Position numbers and translations under genes: made by a program. DNA of 64,000 nt from DALYDP01 sp964541635 (GTDB lineage: Bacteria > Patescibacteriota > Gracilibacteria > Peribacterales > Peribacteraceae): positions 15,169 to 79,168 of the forward strand of contig CAZIQM010000001.1 of NCBI GenBank assembly GCA_964541635.1, written 5' to 3'. Below, piece after piece: positions 8,214 to 15,888 of this stretch (the first letter of the stretch is position 1; each line of letters opens with the position of its first letter). Below the pieces are notes generated by a model that saw only the letters and a list, made by a program, of their open reading frames with translations, made no database searches and was not told the DNA's origin.

Positions 8214-9869
8214 ATGCCGACGAACGCGCGTCTCACCGATTGCCAGGCGAAGGCGCTCGACATCCTCGAGCGGCAGGGCAACGTGTTCCTCACGGGCGCC
8301 GCGGGAACGGGCAAGAGTTTTTTGCTGAACGAGTACCTGAAGGACAAACCCTCCGAGGCGTTCCCCGTCGTGGCCAGCACCGGCGCGGCGGCGGTGATCA
8401 TCGGCGGCCGGACGTTCCACAGCTTCTTCGGCCTCGGGATCATGGAAGGCGGCGTGGACGAAACGGTCCAGCGGGCGCTCAGGAGCCGCAAACTCACGAA
8501 CCGCCTGCTCGCGGCGGCCTGCGTGGTGATCGACGAAGTGTCGATGCTCTCGGGCACGACGCTGATGGCCGCGGAGCGGATCGCACGCGCCGTGCGCAAC
8601 AGCGACGAACCGTGGGGCGGCCTCCGGATCATCGCCGTGGGCGACTTCGCGCAGCTGCCACCGGTGACCCCGGGCGCGACGCAGAAGGACTGGGCGTTTT
8701 TGCACCAAACATGGAAGGACAGCGCCTTCCTGCCGGCGCTGCTCGACACGGTGATGCGCTCGAAGGACGCCGATTTCCTCGACGTGCTGAACTTCGTGCG
8801 CGCGGGCACGGTGAACGACGACGTGCGGGGTTTCCTCGACGCACGCACGGGCTACGCGAACGACGACACGGAAGGCACGCGCCTCTACGCGCACCGGGGC
8901 AGCGCGGACGCGTTCAACATGCGCAAGCTCGACATGATTCCAGGGCAGCCGCGGTCGTTCGAGACGCAGTACGCCGGCGACGCCCGCGCGGTCGAATCGG
9001 CGAAGAAGTCGATGCCGATCCCGGACGTGCTGCTGCTGAAGGAAGGAGCGCTCGTGATGATGCGCAAGAACGACACGAACGAACCGCAGCTCTTCGTGAA
9101 CGGGTCGCTCGGCACCGTGCGCCGCATCGAGGACGAACTGCTCGTGGTGGAACTCCTCACGGGCGACGTCATCGAGGTCGAGCCGCAGAAATTCTCGTAC
9201 CTCGACGGCGACGGCAAGGAGCTCGTCGCCGCGTGGAACTTCCCCGTGACGCTCGCGTGGGCGACGACCATCCACAAAGCGCAGGGCGCGTCGCTCGATT
9301 CGCTCATCGTCGACCTCAGTTCGCTCTGGGAACCCGGCCAGGCCTACGTGGCGCTGAGCCGCGCGCGCAACCCCGGCAGGCTCTACGTGGACCGCTGGAA
9401 CGCGTCGTCCATCCGCGCGGAACCGCTCGTCACGCGCCTGTACGACTCGCTCGCCGTCGAAATGAACGCGTACGTGCCGCGCCCGTTCTTCGCGTTCGAC
9501 GCCGCGACGTACACACCCGACGGCGGCGATGAAGCCCCGGCGAAGAAAACTGGCCAGACCAAGCAGAAGCGCGCCCTGCTCATCCGCGAGTTGCTCGCGG
9601 AGTGCGCGCCGCTCGACGCGATCGTGGCGCGCGCGGGCGTGAAGGCCGACCGCGTGCTGCTGTACATCGAGGAATTCCTGGCCGAAGGCCTGCCCGTGCG
9701 GCCGCAGTACCTGGCCGAACACGTGAAGGACGCCGGCCGGATCCGCGAGGCGTTCGACGAGAACGGGATGGACCGCTTGAAACCCGCGTACGACGCGCTG
9801 GGAGGCCGCGTGCCGTTCACGACGCTGCGCGTGGTGCGCTGCGCAATGCTGGCGGAGGCCGCGGCGTGA
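8214..9869 (+). CDS. Pif1/RecD-like SF1B DNA helicase with C-terminal HTH domain
   Basis: A 551-residue 5'-3' helicase. Visible motifs: Walker A GAAGTGKS (about 29-36), motif Ia ASTGAAA with TFHSFF, Walker B VVIDEVSML, motif III AVGDFAQLPPV, and the C-terminal UvrD-like motifs LAWATTIHKAQGASLD and GQAYVALSRAR. After a linker rich in Lys/Gln (about 440-455) comes a helix-turn-helix type domain as found at the C-terminus of several RecQ and Pif1 proteins. Likely used in replication-fork restart or repair. TACCAT lies 8 nt before the ATG. Confidence 0.9.
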   Translation: MPTNARLTDCQAKALDILERQGNVFLTGAAGTGKSFLLNEYLKDKPSEAFPVVASTGAAAVIIGGRTFHSFFGLGIMEGGVDETVQRALRSRKLTNRLLAAACVVIDEVSMLSGTTLMAAERIARAVRNSDEPWGGLRIIAVGDFAQLPPVTPGATQKDWAFLHQTWKDSAFLPALLDTVMRSKDADFLDVLNFVRAGTVNDDVRGFLDARTGYANDDTEGTRLYAHRGSADAFNMRKLDMIPGQPRSFETQYAGDARAVESAKKSMPIPDVLLLKEGALVMMRKNDTNEPQLFVNGSLGTVRRIEDELLVVELLTGDVIEVEPQKFSYLDGDGKELVAAWNFPVTLAWATTIHKAQGASLDSLIVDLSSLWEPGQAYVALSRARNPGRLYVDRWNASSIRAEPLVTRLYDSLAVEMNAYVPRPFFAFDAATYTPDGGDEAPAKKTGQTKQKRALLIRELLAECAPLDAIVARAGVKADRVLLYIEEFLAEGLPVRPQYLAEHVKDAGRIREAFDENGMDRLKPAYDALGGRVPFTTLRVVRCAMLAEAAA

Positions 9870-9885
9870 GGTAGAGTGGGCGCAT

Positions 9886-10173
9886 ATGAATTCCAACACC
9901 ATCTTCGTCCTCGCGAGCGCGGTCGTGTTGGTCGCCCTCGTCGTGTCGTTCGTCTGCTGGATCCAGGTCCACGCCAAAACGCGGGGCATGGCGCAAATGT
10001 CCGCCAAGAGCTTCGTCGCGTGCTTCGGCCTCTACATCGTGGGCCAAGGCCTCGCGCTGCTCCAGGGCATGGGACTCGTGAACGGCTACTGGGCGGTCCC
10101 CAGCCTCTGCTACGCCGTCGCCGCGCTCATCTTCGCCGTGGGCTCGTTCCAGCAACTGCGCAGCCTGCGTTGA
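9886..10173 (+). CDS. Small membrane protein, three hydrophobic segments
   Basis: A 95-residue protein that is almost entirely hydrophobic, with segments at about 5-27, 42-62 and 68-86, and a basic Gln/Leu/Arg end. TAGAGT lies 8 nt before the ATG. Its stop is 4 nt before the lysyl-oxidase-like lipoprotein, so they are probably co-transcribed. No family recognised. Confidence 0.65.
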   Translation: MNSNTIFVLASAVVLVALVVSFVCWIQVHAKTRGMAQMSAKSFVACFGLYIVGQGLALLQGMGLVNGYWAVPSLCYAVAALIFAVGSFQQLRSLR

Positions 10174-10177
10174 TCCG

Positions 10178-12067
10178 ATGAAACGGGCGCTGCTCCTGTC
10201 GGCGTGTTCGATCGTCCTCGCCTCGTGCGCGGCAGGTGAAGATACGGCGCGGCCCCCGCTCGCGCCGCTCCCGGACCACGCGAGCGCCCAACCCGACTGG
10301 CACGCGATGACCGGTGCCATCGTCCGTGCCGAGATGCACTCGACCGTCGGCGTGCTACTCGACGATTTCCCCGCGGCCTCCCGCGAACGCCTGGAACGCG
10401 AACTGCTCGCCGAGCCCGCGTCGTTCTGGATCGAGCGCGCGAAAACGCAGATCAGGCTCACGAGCATGCGACTCGATTTCCGCAACGGGTTTTACCCCAA
10501 GGGCACCAAGTGGCAATTGCCGCTCCCGCCGGAATCGACGTGGACGGTGACGATCGACGGGCAGGTGGAGAAGAAAACGATCGACGGGCACGCCGTCATG
10601 GCCGTGCCGTACTCCGTGACGACGTCGATCCTGACCGACGAAGCGTCGCCCGGGATCTCGGAGCCGTCGCTCGCGGCGGTCGGCGGCACGTGGCGCGAAC
10701 CGTTCGTCTTCCCCGTCGATCCCCTCTTCGTGTTCCAGCGCACGGGCTACGCCTGCATCAACGAGGCGCAGTTCCCGCCCAACAGCCACGACGCCGAGGA
10801 GTCGGATCTGTTCTACGACCACGGCTGCACGGTGGAGGCGCGGCTCTCGAACGTGGGCTGCCACCAAACCGCAATGCCGACGATGTCGTGCGTGCAGGCG
10901 TTACAAAAGAACGTCGGGCGGGTCGAAACGGCCATGGTCTTCACGCGCGCGGCGTGGGATCCCGCGGTCGCGGACGTGCTCCGCTCCGGCACGGTCACGA
11001 ACCCGGACGGGCCCGATTTGGAACCGGACCACGCGGAATTCCGCAAACACCGCTTCACCTACCGGTACATCCCGGCGAATTCGTGCACGATCGAAGAGCG
11101 GTGCGTCGGCGGACCCGGATGGCGCAGGCTCCTCATGTTCCCGACGGCCGACCTTAACCGCGGCATGAAGGACCTGAACATCGGCTGGGTGGATTACTTC
11201 CACAAGGACGGCGGTTCGACGCTCTCGGAGCACGGCATGTTCGAACTCAGCGAGTGCCACGGGCACTACCACTTCTCGCACTACGGCACGTTCTCCCTCG
11301 ACGGCGAACCGCAACTGACGCGCAAGAACGGCTTCTGCATGCAGCCCACGCAGCGCATCTGGAACAACGAAGCGAGCCCGCTCCACCACCCGTTCGTCGA
11401 TTGCGAGGAGCAGGGCGTGAGCCCGGGGTGGATCGACGAGTACAAGATGGGCCTCGAGTGCCAGTGGCTCGACGTCACCGACGTGCGGCCCGCGACGAAG
11501 AAGCTCTCGTTCGTCAGCAACCCCGACGACATGCTCTGCGAAGGAACGCTCAAGAAAGACGCAGACGGAAAGCAGCTCTTCAAACCGAGCGCGTTCACGA
11601 CCACCAAGGGCACGCCGGTGGACCGGCCCGTTTGCGACGAATTCCCCGGCTGGAAGGACAACAACGGCTCCGCGTACGACGTGACGGTGCCCGTCGCGGG
11701 CGAGAGCTACGTGACGCAATCCTGCGGGATCGGGCACGACGGCCTCCTGCGCAACTGCGGCTTCACGAACGAGAAAGACCTCCTCGGGTGCGACGTGCCG
11801 GGAAAGACGATGGTCGCCGACTGCACGACCGACGCCGCGACGCCGCAGGTCGTGCGCTTCTGCGAAGGGAGCCGCGCCCTGGGCCACGGCATTCCCTGCA
11901 CGGAGGGCGACGCGCTCGCGACGGCGGTGGTCGACGGCTCCGCGCGCGTGACCTTCACCTGCCCCGCCGCGCGCGACGCCGTGGAAATCGGCGGAGTGTA
12001 CGGGATGATGCACGCTCCGCTTTTCGTGGGAGACGAATCCGAAACGGTGACGTGCACGGTGCGGTGA
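10178..12067 (+). CDS. Lysyl-oxidase-like copper amine oxidase lipoprotein
   Basis: A 629-residue predicted lipoprotein (lipobox LASC, Cys17). The C-terminal half aligns by eye with the catalytic domain of animal lysyl oxidases (Pfam PF01186). The copper talon is ECHGHYHFSHYGTF with His361, 363 and 365, matching HxHxH of LOX. The quinone cofactor residues are both in place: Lys383 in RKNGFCM (LOX Lys320, HKASFCL) and Tyr422 in SPGWIDEY (LOX Tyr355, SPGCYDTY), followed by ECQWLDVTDV (LOX DCQWIDITDV). Many cysteines suggest disulfides. The N-terminal 300 residues are unrecognised. Expected reaction: oxidation of primary amines to aldehydes with H2O2 release, outside the cell. Substrate unknown; cross-linking of Lys-containing surface proteins is one guess. 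Confidence 0.85.
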   Translation: MKRALLLSACSIVLASCAAGEDTARPPLAPLPDHASAQPDWHAMTGAIVRAEMHSTVGVLLDDFPAASRERLERELLAEPASFWIERAKTQIRLTSMRLDFRNGFYPKGTKWQLPLPPESTWTVTIDGQVEKKTIDGHAVMAVPYSVTTSILTDEASPGISEPSLAAVGGTWREPFVFPVDPLFVFQRTGYACINEAQFPPNSHDAEESDLFYDHGCTVEARLSNVGCHQTAMPTMSCVQALQKNVGRVETAMVFTRAAWDPAVADVLRSGTVTNPDGPDLEPDHAEFRKHRFTYRYIPANSCTIEERCVGGPGWRRLLMFPTADLNRGMKDLNIGWVDYFHKDGGSTLSEHGMFELSECHGHYHFSHYGTFSLDGEPQLTRKNGFCMQPTQRIWNNEASPLHHPFVDCEEQGVSPGWIDEYKMGLECQWLDVTDVRPATKKLSFVSNPDDMLCEGTLKKDADGKQLFKPSAFTTTKGTPVDRPVCDEFPGWKDNNGSAYDVTVPVAGESYVTQSCGIGHDGLLRNCGFTNEKDLLGCDVPGKTMVADCTTDAATPQVVRFCEGSRALGHGIPCTEGDALATAVVDGSARVTFTCPAARDAVEIGGVYGMMHAPLFVGDESETVTCTVR

Positions 12068-12083
12068 CGCCTTGCCGCGACCC

Positions 12084-12320
12084 TCACTTCCCCCACCGCC
12101 ACCGCGGCTTCTCGCCCGTGTACCAACACAGCAGGAGCAGCGCCCCCGTGGAGAGGCCGACGTCTGCGAGGAAATACCACGGCTGCGTTTCGGTGTCCCA
12201 GCGGATGAACGCGCCCACGAAGAAGACGGTCCACACGAGCATCGCGAACCATCCTTGCCACGTCGAAGGATACCATCCGTACCCGTACCGTTTCGCCTTG
12301 AACCATACGTGTCGCGCCAT
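12084..12320 (-). CDS. Conserved small two-helix membrane protein
   Basis: A 78-residue protein with basic aromatic N-terminus (KAKRYGYGWYPSTWQGW), two membrane helices and the C-terminal GEKPRWRWG. I recognise this pattern from an uncharacterised family found in CPR and Bacteroidetes, without function. A TATACT hexamer lies exactly 7 nt before the ATG, a very clear leaderless start. It diverges from the short ORF at 12333 with only 12 bp between the start codons. Confidence 0.75.
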   Translation of the reverse strand: MARHVWFKAKRYGYGWYPSTWQGWFAMLVWTVFFVGAFIRWDTETQPWYFLADVGLSTGALLLLCWYTGEKPRWRWGK

Positions 12321-12332
12321 GAGAATGAGTAT

Positions 12333-12413
12333 ATGAAATCCGTCCTCACAAGCATAGGCGCCGCGCTCGGCATCCCGACGGGATGGATCGGCGGCCGGCT
12401 CGCCCGCATATGA
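12333..12413 (+). CDS. Possible 26-residue peptide upstream of a membrane protein
   Basis: An ATG-initiated frame of 26 codons whose TGA overlaps the next start (ATGA at 12410). The product would be short, hydrophobic with a basic C-terminus (GGRLARI). Evidence is only its coupling to the next gene and its position in the divergent promoter region. It may be a leader peptide or chance. Confidence 0.25.
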   Translation: MKSVLTSIGAALGIPTGWIGGRLARI

Positions 12414-12709
12414 ACGCGCTGCTGCTCCGCCATCGGATCGTCCTCGCCTACGTCGTCGTCTGCACGGCGCTGTACGTCGCGGGCGTCATCGACTGTTGGG
12501 GCGTCCACGACGGATTCCTGTGCGGGTACGACTACCTCCGCGCCGCGTTCTTCCTGACCTGCCCGGCGTCGTACGGATTGCTCGTCCTGACGCAGGCGCT
12601 CCCCGGCGTCCCGCTGTCGGACCACGCCTTCGCCGCGGGCGCCGTCGCGATCAACGCCCTGTTGCTCGGGGGCGCCATCGAGTGGCTCAAGCGGCTCCGC
12701 TCCCGATGA
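12410..12709 (+). CDS. Small membrane protein of unknown function
   Basis: A 99-residue protein with three hydrophobic segments (about 9-28, 42-62, 72-90) and a basic end (WLKRLRSR). Two Cys flank the first loop (DCWGVHDGFLCGYDY). No family recognised. Start chosen at 12410, overlapping the short upstream frame. Confidence 0.6.
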   Translation: MNALLLRHRIVLAYVVVCTALYVAGVIDCWGVHDGFLCGYDYLRAAFFLTCPASYGLLVLTQALPGVPLSDHAFAAGAVAINALLLGGAIEWLKRLRSR

Positions 12710-12859
12710 CCCTTTTTTCGACCGGGGAAAGGCGTACCATGTCGCGCCGGCACCCGGTTTTTCACAACGCACCGATGCAGGGAGCACCCTGGCACTCTCC
12801 ACGTTTTTCGGGAGGGGGCCAGCGCCCCTCCCTACACCTCTCCGCGAAAGGAATCTCGT

Positions 12860-13228
12860 ATGACGACCGCCGTCGCTGCGGACCCCGGGACGATCACGCT
12901 CACGTGGCCGGGGGTAGAACATTCGCTCGAACTCAGTGAACGCGAGGCCGGCATCCATGCCGCGCTGAACGTCATCAAGCCCAACGGGCGGCAAAAGCTC
13001 GAGTTCGATCTCCCGCCCAACGTCTCGCTCGACCACGTCCGCAAGGCATGGAAAGAGCAAGGCGAGAAATGGGAAGACCTCTACGTCCTCAAGGGCGCTC
13101 CCGTCTTCCTCGCCGTCCGGGTGATCCGCTTGGATCCCCACGGCGGCATCTTCTGGTTCGTCCACCACGTGGACAACGCGCCGGACGACCGATGCTTCTT
13201 CACGCCGATCGGCACGAAGATCCCGTAA
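12860..13228 (+). CDS. Small soluble protein of unknown function
   Basis: A 122-residue protein without membrane segment or signal peptide, mostly alternating short strands and one helix (LDHVRKAWKEQGEKW). It is one of the few genes here with a Shine-Dalgarno sequence (AAAGGA, 7 nt before the ATG). A GC-rich inverted repeat (GGAGGGG/CCCCTCC, about 12810-12830) lies in its leader, and a TACCAT box at about 12735 may be its promoter. Function not recognised. Confidence 0.65.
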   Translation: MTTAVAADPGTITLTWPGVEHSLELSEREAGIHAALNVIKPNGRQKLEFDLPPNVSLDHVRKAWKEQGEKWEDLYVLKGAPVFLAVRVIRLDPHGGIFWFVHHVDNAPDDRCFFTPIGTKIP

Positions 13229-13266
13229 TGACCTCACCCGCGCAGCGGGTACGAGGGGCACACACC

Positions 13267-13295
13267 GGAGGCAAACCACGCGTTTGCCTCCATTT
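13267..13295 (+). terminator. Probable terminator after the 12860-13228 gene
   Basis: Perfect 9-bp stem GGAGGCAAA (13267-13275) with TTTGCCTCC (13283-13291) and a short ATTT tail. The T-tract is weak, so termination may be partial. Confidence 0.5.
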
Positions 13296-13319
13296 CCACG
13301 TTTTCACGACCAGGGATAT

Positions 13320-13347
13320 TTGACATATGTAATAAATGTATTAATAT
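13320..13347 (+). promoter_or_regulatory. Strong sigma-70-type promoter
   Basis: TTGACA (13320-13325), 16-nt spacer, TAATAT (13342-13347). It is the only perfect -35 with a near-consensus -10 in the AT-rich stretch and drives the unit that ends in the terminator at 13514-13547. Confidence 0.75.
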
Positions 13348-13353
13348 GCACGC

Positions 13354-13547
13354 AGTTGTTCTCTCTCATTCGCACGTTGCAGCCGACACCGGCGCGGATT
13401 CCATCGAGATCCACGCTTCGCTCGTCGACCAGGGGTCGACCAGCACAACAATACGAACGAGAACGATTACGGGATCGATGAGGCCCGCGCCCGTCAGAAC
13501 GTATCTGACAATGACCCCGCACGTACCAACGTGCGGGGTTCTTTTTT
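13354..13547 (+). ncRNA. Candidate non-coding RNA between strong promoter and terminator
   Basis: A transcription unit of about 190 nt defined by the promoter at 13320 and the strong terminator at 13514. The only ATG of the plus-strand frame that spans it (13346) lies inside the -10 box, so it would not be in the transcript, and that frame runs on past the terminator into the antisense of the next gene. The RNA has an internal palindrome GGTCGACC near 13430. It does not match 4.5S, 6S, tmRNA or RNase P signatures that I could look for. Function unknown. Confidence 0.45.
13514..13547 (+). terminator. Strong intrinsic terminator
   Basis: Ten-bp stem ACCCCGCACG (13514-13523) with CGTGCGGGGT (13530-13539), 6-nt loop, then TTCTTTTTT. 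No T-tract on the minus strand, so it serves the plus-strand unit. Confidence 0.9.
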
Positions 13548-13558
13548 GCTTTGAATAC

Positions 13559-14062
13559 TTAACTCTTCCATCCTTCCGACGGCTCATCAAATTGTCTTTT
13601 CGTGTAGTTCCCGCCGATTTCCTTCGAAGCAATTTGCGACAACTTGTGAAGCTGCTGATCCAGGGAGCGCTGCCCCCGGAAATCAGCGATCTCAAACTCC
13701 GCCTCGAAGTCTTCCCCGGTCACCGTGTTCCATGCAGTAACGGCGGCGGCGGACGCAACTTCCCGAAGGGCGTTTTCGACTTCCGTACGCAGGTGCGGAT
13801 CGCGTTCCCACTGGCTCAGCTCAGGCGATTGTAGAACGTTCTCCGGCCGCAGTTGTAGCCACCAATCCGGATTTCCTTGATCCGATAATACGGAAATAAG
13901 TTTTTCTTTTATTTTCTCCTGCAAAGCAATCGCGGGCTCGATGCCTCGTTCGCGCATTATCGCAACGTGATCGGGCTTTGCCACGACGTCTTCCGTTGCT
14001 TGCAACGGCTCAATCGCTACTCCCCGCTCGAAGAGAGCCGGAAATACGGTCTGTAGCTTCAT
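13559..14062 (-). CDS. Unrecognised soluble protein in AT-rich island
   Basis: A 167-residue hydrophilic protein, mostly helical, with an acidic C-terminal half (EDFEAEFEIADF) and Trp-rich centre (NPDWWLQLRPEN). The start at 14062 is fixed by a perfect TATAAT box 6 nt upstream; a longer form from 14077 would begin inside that box. A perfect inverted repeat at 14086-14100 overlaps the -35 region. I do not recognise a family. The repressor-like operator position and the isolated setting could fit a self-regulated accessory gene. Confidence 0.6.
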   Translation of the reverse strand: MKLQTVFPALFERGVAIEPLQATEDVVAKPDHVAIMRERGIEPAIALQEKIKEKLISVLSDQGNPDWWLQLRPENVLQSPELSQWERDPHLRTEVENALREVASAAAVTAWNTVTGEDFEAEFEIADFRGQRSLDQQLHKLSQIASKEIGGNYTKRQFDEPSEGWKS

Positions 14063-14100
14063 AATAATATTATACAATAATTACTGTATTTGATAAATAC
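14063..14100 (-). promoter_or_regulatory. Promoter with overlapping palindromic operator
   Basis: On the minus strand TTATCA, 16 nt, TATAAT, then ATTATT and the ATG at 14062, a leaderless arrangement. The 15-bp sequence GTATTTGATAAATAC (14086-14100) is a perfect inverted repeat (6+3+6) covering the -35 box, the place where a repressor would block polymerase. Confidence 0.6.
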
Positions 14101-14121
14101 TTCAAATAAACGTTCAACCGC

Positions 14122-14523
14122 TTATTGGGCGGCGTTCGGGTTCATCCACGTGAGTCCCCATCCGTGGCCATCAAGGTCGTAGAACGCACCCTGGTACATG
14201 AAACCGTGGTCTTCGAATTCGTGCGCCTGCGATCCCCCGGCGGCGATCGCCTTCTTCACCATCTCGTCGACTTCTTCCCGGCTCTCGCAGTTCACGCTCA
14301 TGAGCACGTTGCATGCCTTTTCGGGCTCGATGTACGGCCGGGGCGAGATCTGCGCGAACTGTTCCTTCGACCCGAGCATGAGGGACGTCTTGTCGTTCAA
14401 CACCACGCAGCACGCGGAACCGTCGGCGAACCGCGGATCCCGCGCGAACCCGACCGCCTCGTAGAACGCCAACGACTTCGCCGGATCGGCGACGGGGAGG
14501 GTGATGAACATGCTCGTGACCAT
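14122..14523 (-). CDS. VOC-family protein (glyoxalase/bleomycin-resistance fold)
   Basis: A 133-residue single-chain VOC protein with paired beta-alpha-beta-beta-beta units: FITLPVADPAKSLAFYEAVGF at the start, and GAFYDLDGHGWGLTWMNP at the end, the usual last strand with metal-ligand Asp/His context. Typical of the PhnB/YcgJ-like lactoylglutathione-lyase relatives. Substrate cannot be told. Its base composition is like the core genome, although it lies between two AT-rich stretches. Confidence 0.85.
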   Translation of the reverse strand: MVTSMFITLPVADPAKSLAFYEAVGFARDPRFADGSACCVVLNDKTSLMLGSKEQFAQISPRPYIEPEKACNVLMSVNCESREEVDEMVKKAIAAGGSQAHEFEDHGFMYQGAFYDLDGHGWGLTWMNPNAAQ

Positions 14524-14571
14524 GGGATGAGGGGAAAGGATTATTAGGATAATTGGCGACGAGTGATGGTT

Positions 14572-15597
14572 TTAGCATCCGATAAGGTGCCTCTCTACTT
14601 TATCTATTTCTTTCATAGAATAAAACTTTGTGGGAAGCTTTATGAATTCAGATTGCAGAGGATCCATGTTAATTAATGAGAACCAATTATGATCAATCAG
14701 CATCACATCACAGTAAGGTGCGAAGTGCGAAATAATATCAATATCAGCAAAATCACTACCCTCTGGAAGACTGTTATATAAATCTTTGGGAGAAAGTTTG
14801 CGAGCACGTTCCGACCACATTTTTAAACTGAGTGCTACACATGGAACATGATTCTTTATGTTAGGATCTCTCAAAATGTAACAAACAGTCCTAAGACGGT
14901 TGAGTACAGGAATATGTGAGATTTCTTCACATCTCAATATTTCATCGATGAGCTGAATATATTCATCAGGCACCTCTTCAATGTCTTTGTGTGGAATTCC
15001 GAAAACTGAATATGAAATATAATGAATCACAGCTCGTTCAATCACCCTTGTGTAGCCCGAAAATTCTTCATCGATGTAATCATCGAAACTTTTTCCTTCT
15101 TCCTTTGCACTGATCCATCGTTTTGTTAACTCAGACAAATTCCGCTCGGCCTCTTTCCTCGTCTGTCGAATCCCTTCTATGTAACGACTTTCCGCAGAAA
15201 TATTTATATGTTTGTAAGCTTTGGTAACATCTTTAAAATCAATATTTTTAACGGTCTTTTGAAAAATTTGCTTTTGTAAATATTCCTTAAACTGAAGAGT
15301 AAATATACGACTCGAATTCAAAAATTCTTTTTCACAAAGTTCATTGCAAACGTTCAATATTGGATCCGCTAATGCACCCGCAAGCGCAGACTCTTCACGA
15401 TGGGATCTGGAAAAGGGAATGATTATTTTCCCTTCATCTTTCTTAGATTTTATTAGCACATATATATGCCTCCATTTCTTAAGCCATTCTTCTTTGTCTG
15501 TTAATGACATTTTTCCTCGTATCAGATGTGGGTTTTGAGCTTTTGCGAAATTACTCATCCACCCCTGATCTAGATAGATAACCTGCGATTCCATCAC
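14572..15597 (-). CDS. AT-rich orphan protein, possibly PIN-like nuclease
   Basis: A 341-residue protein in DNA visibly richer in A+T than its neighbours, so probably acquired. The N-terminal strand VIYLDQGWMSNF and the C-terminal FADIDIISHFAPYCDVMLIDHNW resemble the first and last acidic motifs of PIN-like ribonucleases (Asp after the first strand; Asp pair before and after the last helix). The central 200 residues are helical and charged, including a Lys/Glu-rich stretch. No partner antitoxin is evident next to it. Could be a defence or toxin-type RNase; this is a weak structural guess. Confidence 0.55.
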   Translation of the reverse strand: MMESQVIYLDQGWMSNFAKAQNPHLIRGKMSLTDKEEWLKKWRHIYVLIKSKKDEGKIIIPFSRSHREESALAGALADPILNVCNELCEKEFLNSSRIFTLQFKEYLQKQIFQKTVKNIDFKDVTKAYKHINISAESRYIEGIRQTRKEAERNLSELTKRWISAKEEGKSFDDYIDEEFSGYTRVIERAVIHYISYSVFGIPHKDIEEVPDEYIQLIDEILRCEEISHIPVLNRLRTVCYILRDPNIKNHVPCVALSLKMWSERARKLSPKDLYNSLPEGSDFADIDIISHFAPYCDVMLIDHNWFSLINMDPLQSEFIKLPTKFYSMKEIDKVERHLIGC

Positions 15598-15630
15598 TAG
15601 ATATTAGCAGCACTGAGAAGCTATCAGGAT

Positions 15631-15663
15631 TGGCTGGGGAGGAGGGATTCGACTCCCCAATGC
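15631..15663 (-). other. tRNA-Gln-like 3' fragment, possible attachment-site remnant
   Basis: The minus strand reads GCATT, an imperfect T-arm with loop GTCGAAT, then CTCCCCAGCCA. Its end is nearly that of bacterial tRNA-Gln (GCATT, T-arm, ACCCCAGCCA). No D-arm or anticodon arm can be folded upstream; only a 6-bp GGGGAG about 45 nt away could pair with CTCCCC. I read it as a tRNA 3' remnant at the border of the AT-rich island, as left by elements that integrate at tRNA ends. A 60-codon minus-strand frame (15624-15806) runs across it and is probably spurious. Confidence 0.4.
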
Positions 15664-15828
15664 ACGAACGGATGATAGCCTCCCCTATTGTAGCGCAAAG
15701 CCCGTTTTTCCGTGAGCTGAAGCCCAAAGACGTGATTCTTTGACATTCGGAGGTTTCGAAACCGCATTAAACCATTCAAAGCACTAATTTGCCGCTTCTT
15801 TGCCATGTTTGAGGTACCCCACAAATAG

Positions 15829-15857
15829 TTGACAAGATTATATTACTATGACATGAT
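15829..15857 (+). promoter_or_regulatory. Promoter of the giant DUF11/SpaA-like protein gene
   Basis: TTGACA (15829-15834), 17-nt spacer, CATGAT (15852-15857). A TATATT at 15839-15844 placed 8 nt before the ATG at 15853 is an alternative -10 for a leaderless start. Confidence 0.55.
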
Positions 15858-15888
15858 CACCCCCTTTTTGTCACTCCTCCTCTTCCCT

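Noticed and set aside
13346..13834. Plus-strand frame of 162 codons
   Set aside because: Its ATG lies inside the -10 box, it runs through a strong terminator, and its second half is antisense to the gene at 13559-14062.
15631..15720. A functional tRNA on the minus strand
   Set aside because: No D-arm or anticodon arm can be formed; only the acceptor/T-arm part is tRNA-like, and the T-stem has a mismatch.
15624..15824. Minus-strand frame of 66 codons ending in HWGVESLLPSQS
   Set aside because: Its last third translates the tRNA-like fragment. No start signal is convincing.
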